Source of the DNA: SKVR01 sp964491395
Lineage (GTDB): Bacteria > Bacteroidota > Bacteroidia > Bacteroidales > UBA7960
DNA: 64,000 nucleotides
Assembly (NCBI GenBank): GCA_964491395.1
Contig: CAZBGI010000002.1
Span: 57,975-121,974 of the forward strand
Reading direction: 5' to 3'
The position numbers and the translations under genes are program-made. This document shows, piece after piece, positions 61,181 through 64,000 of the stretch (position 1 is its first letter; every line of letters begins with the position of its first letter). The notes beneath the pieces are model-generated. The model saw only the letters and a program-made list of their open reading frames with translations, was not told the DNA's origin and made no database searches.

Positions 61181-61282
61181 TGCATACGCATTCTTCTGCG
61201 ATTGGTCTGATTTAAAAACAAATAAATGTGGGTATTTTAGATTTAATTCAACCTGATTATTTTCCGCTTTTACAACTTTCAT

Positions 61283-61290
61283 TATTTTTG
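61283..61290 (+). promoter_or_regulatory. Candidate -7 box for amj
   Basis: TATTTTTG about 130 bp before the amj ATG. No clear -33 box. The leader would be fairly long. Confidence 0.4.
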
Positions 61291-61418
61291 CCGTGCCAGC
61301 TTTCATAAGTTGATAAATTTAAAACATGTCATTTTTCTGAAAGTAATTGCTCATCTGTTAAATATTACAGACTTATTCAGGTTCAACAACAGGTAATAAT
61401 CCCTCAATACGAAACAAG

Positions 61419-62219
61419 ATGACAAACCAGGTAATGGCTGTACTGATACTGGTATTTCTTATCAATCTGATAACAACCCTGTCTTATTCTGTAAGGATTG
61501 TGGGCATACGAACCGGACGCATTGCTGTATCCTTTGCCCTGTTTAATATTCTGGTGTTGGTTTCGCGCACAGCCTATGGTTTTCAGGCTCCTTTGCTGGC
61601 CAAAACAGTTGAAAGCAACATCCTTTCGGATGTAGGAGAAAATCTTGGGGAGTTCCGGTTGATAATCCTGGCAGGAACCATTGCAACCATCGTCGGAGGG
61701 TTTATGATTCCCACTTTTCAGCGAGTTCTTTCAGTAGCGGTGGAAAAGTTCAGTATGTACAAATCTGTTCCTTCTTTGGTAATTCATAGTTTCTCCAAAG
61801 CTGGGATATCTTCCGTGAGAGATAATATTACCATACCTTCGGCCAGAAATGTGGCGGAGTTCTCCTTCAAAAAAGATTTCCCATGGAAAGTGTTTGTAAT
61901 GAATGTGGTTGCGGTAGCCATCATTACCGTGGGTGTGCTTGCAGCTTTGTACGCAGGCTATTTTAATCCTGAATTCCGCACAACTGCCAGCAGCTTGTCA
62001 GCCGTTATCAATGGGGTGGCTACCATCCTGATGTTTATCTTTATCGATCCGTTTTTGTCTGTGATGACCGATGATGTTGTACTGGGTAAAACCAAAGAGA
62101 GCCTTTTCAGGAAGTACATCGTTTACATGGTATTTGCCCGTGTGCTGGGAACCCTTTTGGCTCAATTGATTTTTTTGCCTTCGGCCCGACTGATTGCTGC
62201 GGTTGCCGAAAGATTGTAA
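61419..62219 (+). CDS. amj: Lipid II flippase, Amj family
   Basis: A 266-residue membrane protein with about six hydrophobic segments, matching the Amj (YdaH, DUF2837) family, the alternative lipid II flippase found in Bacillus and other bacteria. Conserved-looking segments are the N-terminal FLINLITTLSYSVRIVGIRT, the FNILVLVSRTAYGFQAPLL segment, and IDPFLSVMTDDV near the C-terminus. It moves the peptidoglycan precursor across the inner membrane, acting in place of or beside MurJ. The LOG-family gene follows 54 bp downstream. Confidence 0.9.
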   Translation: MTNQVMAVLILVFLINLITTLSYSVRIVGIRTGRIAVSFALFNILVLVSRTAYGFQAPLLAKTVESNILSDVGENLGEFRLIILAGTIATIVGGFMIPTFQRVLSVAVEKFSMYKSVPSLVIHSFSKAGISSVRDNITIPSARNVAEFSFKKDFPWKVFVMNVVAVAIITVGVLAALYAGYFNPEFRTTASSLSAVINGVATILMFIFIDPFLSVMTDDVVLGKTKESLFRKYIVYMVFARVLGTLLAQLIFLPSARLIAAVAERL

Positions 62220-62273
62220 TACCTGGCAAGAGAGAGACTCTTTCAGAATAAATTATTTTTAAAGATACAGAAC

Positions 62274-62843
62274 ATGAATCGACTATCCGTTTTTTGCGGC
62301 TCCAGCGCCGGGAATGAAAAGATATACAGCGAGCAGGCCTGGCTGCTGGGAAAAACCATGGCCCAACAAAAAATCGGTCTGGTATACGGAGGCACCAGAG
62401 TGGGACTGATGGGTCAGGTGGCCAATGGCGTGCTGGAGCATGGAGGAGAAGCCATAGGCGTTTTGCCCCACTTTCTGAAAGAAAAGGAAATTGCCCACGA
62501 CAATCTCTCCGAACTGCATCTGGTAACCACTCTGCAGGAGCGCAAAACCATGATGAATGAGCTTAGTGATGGCGCCATAGCTCTGCCCGGCGGATTCGGC
62601 ACTATGGAAGAGTTTTTTGAAATGCTCACCTGGGGGCAGCTGCAAATTCATCTCAAACCGGTAGCATTGCTCAATATCAATGGGTATTACAACGCATTGA
62701 TCAGCCTGTTCGACACCATGGTCGGTAACGGTTTTTTAAAACAGGTCAATCGCGATATGGTACTATCTGCAGAAACCATTGATGAACTGCTGGGTAAGAT
62801 GAGAAACTACCAGGCACCGGTGGTGGGGAAGTGGATTGGGTGA
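62274..62843 (+). CDS. LOG family Rossmann-fold protein (TIGR00730 type)
   Basis: A 189-residue protein of the LOG/lysine-decarboxylase-like family. The signature PGGFGTMEEFFEMLTWGQ (about 105-122) holds the PGGxGTxxE active site, and the N-terminal FCGSSAG and YGGTRVGLMG strands bind phosphate. In plants and some bacteria LOG enzymes cut cytokinin riboside 5'-monophosphate; many bacterial members act as nucleoside-monophosphate phosphoribohydrolases. The substrate here is open. It is probably co-transcribed with amj and converges on the split DUF1016 gene. Confidence 0.93.
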   Translation: MNRLSVFCGSSAGNEKIYSEQAWLLGKTMAQQKIGLVYGGTRVGLMGQVANGVLEHGGEAIGVLPHFLKEKEIAHDNLSELHLVTTLQERKTMMNELSDGAIALPGGFGTMEEFFEMLTWGQLQIHLKPVALLNINGYYNALISLFDTMVGNGFLKQVNRDMVLSAETIDELLGKMRNYQAPVVGKWIG

Positions 62844-62864
62844 TTTGATGAGGGTGTAAAACTA

Positions 62865-63951
62865 TCAATGCTTGTCATTTGCTTTTTTCCCATCAACTTG
62901 TTGCTTTTTTTCATTTTTTTCAACAATATACTTTGTGATGCTTTCCACCTTTTCAATAAATTCTTTTTTAGAAGGGAAAAAGCGCTGAATATCTTTCGGC
63001 AACTCTTTGCGCAACGAGTAGGTGGCAACTCCGATGGGTTTATGAATGTCCTGAAGCGAAAACTCAACTGTAGTCCTGTCTTTGGATTTACAGATTATGA
63101 TCCCGATGGAATTATTCTCATGAGGCTTCTTTAACAGATGATTGAGCGATGACAGATAAAAGTTCATCTTTCCGGCGAATTCGGGATTAAACTCTTCAAT
63201 TTTCAGGTCAATCGCTACAAGACATTGCAACTCTCTGTGGAATAGCAACAGATCAACTTCATAAACTTTGTTGCTTATCTTGAGCGGATATTGGTTACCG
63301 ATAAATGAAAAATCGCCGCCCATTTCGATAAGAAAATTGCGGATATTGGTCAGTATGGCTTGTTCCAGTTGAGTTTCAGAATAGGGTTCGGTAAGGTTCA
63401 GAAAATCAAAAGTATATTCGTCCTTTACGATGGCTTCAGCGGTTTTGTCAAATGGTGTTTCAAGAGTTGTTTTAAAATTGGTCTGGTTCAGCAGCGTTTT
63501 TTGATAATGACCCGATTCTATGGCAGCGATCAACAATCCTTTTGACCACTGATTCTCTTTGGTTAGATTGATGTAAAAAAATCGTTCATGCTCATCCTTG
63601 CATTTCTCCAGGATAATAATATTGTGCGTCCAGGGAATTTCTGCCACCAATGGTGGCAGAAATTAGTTTACTCTGATGGTATTGTTCGTACAGAACCCTC
63701 ATTCTCCATAAGTTACGTGCTGAAAACCCGTCAATCCCAACGAACTCTTTCTGCAATTCTACAGCCAGCAACTCCACCACACTTTTTCCCCAGCCATATT
63801 GTTGCTGCCGTTCGCATATTGTTTTGCCGATATTCCAGTAAAGGGTGATTTTTTCTTTATTCACCACCTGAAGCGCACGGTAACGCGCCTCTTTTATCTG
63901 CTGTTTGATATCGGCAAAAAATTCGAGGAAAGTTTTGTCTAATGATTTCAT
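62865..63951 (-). pseudogene. DUF1016 (YhcG-like) PD-(D/E)XK nuclease gene split by a frameshift
   Basis: The two halves of one protein of about 355 residues lie in different frames. The N-terminal half, from the ATG at 63951, holds the DUF1016 N-terminal helical domain (WNIGKTICERQQQYGWGK, GFSARNLWRMR) and runs on in the wrong frame to about 63592. The C-terminal half (from about 63650) holds the nuclease domain with EVDLLLFHRELQCLVAIDLK, the PD-(D/E)XK active-site region. Removing one base at 63649-63651 joins the frames in the order SAT-MVAEIPW, which looks like the intact family. The break lies exactly in the loop of a perfect 13-bp inverted repeat. It could be a real inactivation, a site of recoding, or an assembly error. 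Confidence 0.85.
63636..63664. repeat. 13-bp perfect inverted repeat at the frameshift
   Basis: AATTTCTGCCACC (63636-63648), AAT, GGTGGCAGAAATT (63652-63664). With one of the three loop bases removed it becomes a perfect 28-bp palindrome and the coding frame is restored. Confidence 0.9.
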
Positions 63952-64000
63952 CTGTTTATAATTTGATTAAATTAGTCAGATGGAGCTCGCCAACAATATT

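Noticed and set aside
63952..64000. Start of another gene at the right edge
   Set aside because: The last 49 bases show no start codon with a clear coding frame; they are only the upstream region of the split DUF1016 gene.

Overview
The window reads as a stretch of a Bacteroidota chromosome, most likely order Bacteroidales or a close relative. Supporting this are the gliding genes gldD and gldE, secreted proteins with type IX secretion (T9SS) C-terminal sorting domains, a DUF4270 lipoprotein beside glmS, an EF-G2-type elongation factor, a DksA-like protein with a degenerate zinc finger, and many upstream elements of the Bacteroidota promoter form TAnnTTTG, several with a TTG/TTTG box about 20 bp further up. 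Gene density is high. I see no tRNA, rRNA, CRISPR array, insertion sequence or prophage. The order/family assignment is inference.

Layout. 1-5 kb: end of an unknown gene, a lipid A-type acyltransferase, then leftward an ECF sigma factor with a membrane anti-sigma-like partner, and gldE-gldD. 5-12 kb: a nucleotidyltransferase-like protein, leftward pheT-deoC, and two tandem paralogous membrane coiled-coil proteins. 12-16 kb: a ComF-type phosphoribosyltransferase converges on a large secreted lamin-tail-domain protein. 16-21 kb: asd, a lipid kinase, glyS and a lipoprotein S41 protease. 21-24 kb, leftward: panC-panD-flippase-rfaE2 (pantothenate synthesis and envelope functions). 24-29 kb, rightward: single-domain glycogen synthase, DUF4270 lipoprotein, glmS. 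29-38.6 kb, rightward: a PfkB sugar kinase, the EF-G2-type factor, then ileS, dksA-like, lspA, a radical SAM gene and pterin dehydratase.

38.6-45.5 kb, leftward: an acyl-carrier-like protein, then a complete efflux locus in the order tetR-tolC-adaptor-RND pump-PG0541-like protein. 46-49 kb: two T9SS cargo enzymes (M1 aminopeptidase and cyanophycinase-like hydrolase) facing each other. 49.8-52.6 kb: pyk-mgtE. 52.8-61 kb: polysaccharide export (Wza-like) and tyrosine autokinase (Wzc-like) genes, followed by two large exported proteins. 61.4-64 kb: the Amj lipid II flippase, a LOG-family hydrolase, and a DUF1016 nuclease gene split by a frameshift inside a palindrome.

The points most worth a second look are: an isoleucyl-tRNA synthetase whose HIGH signature reads GIHH, the pattern tied to mupirocin hyper-resistance; an elongation factor whose GTPase motifs are changed at catalytic positions; a perfect intrinsic-terminator hairpin inside the first 26 codons of the DUF4270 gene; a perfect 13-bp inverted repeat six bases before the pterin dehydratase start; and an acyl-carrier-like protein with Gly where the phosphopantetheine Ser should be. 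All functions are assigned by reading motifs and family resemblance; no search was run.
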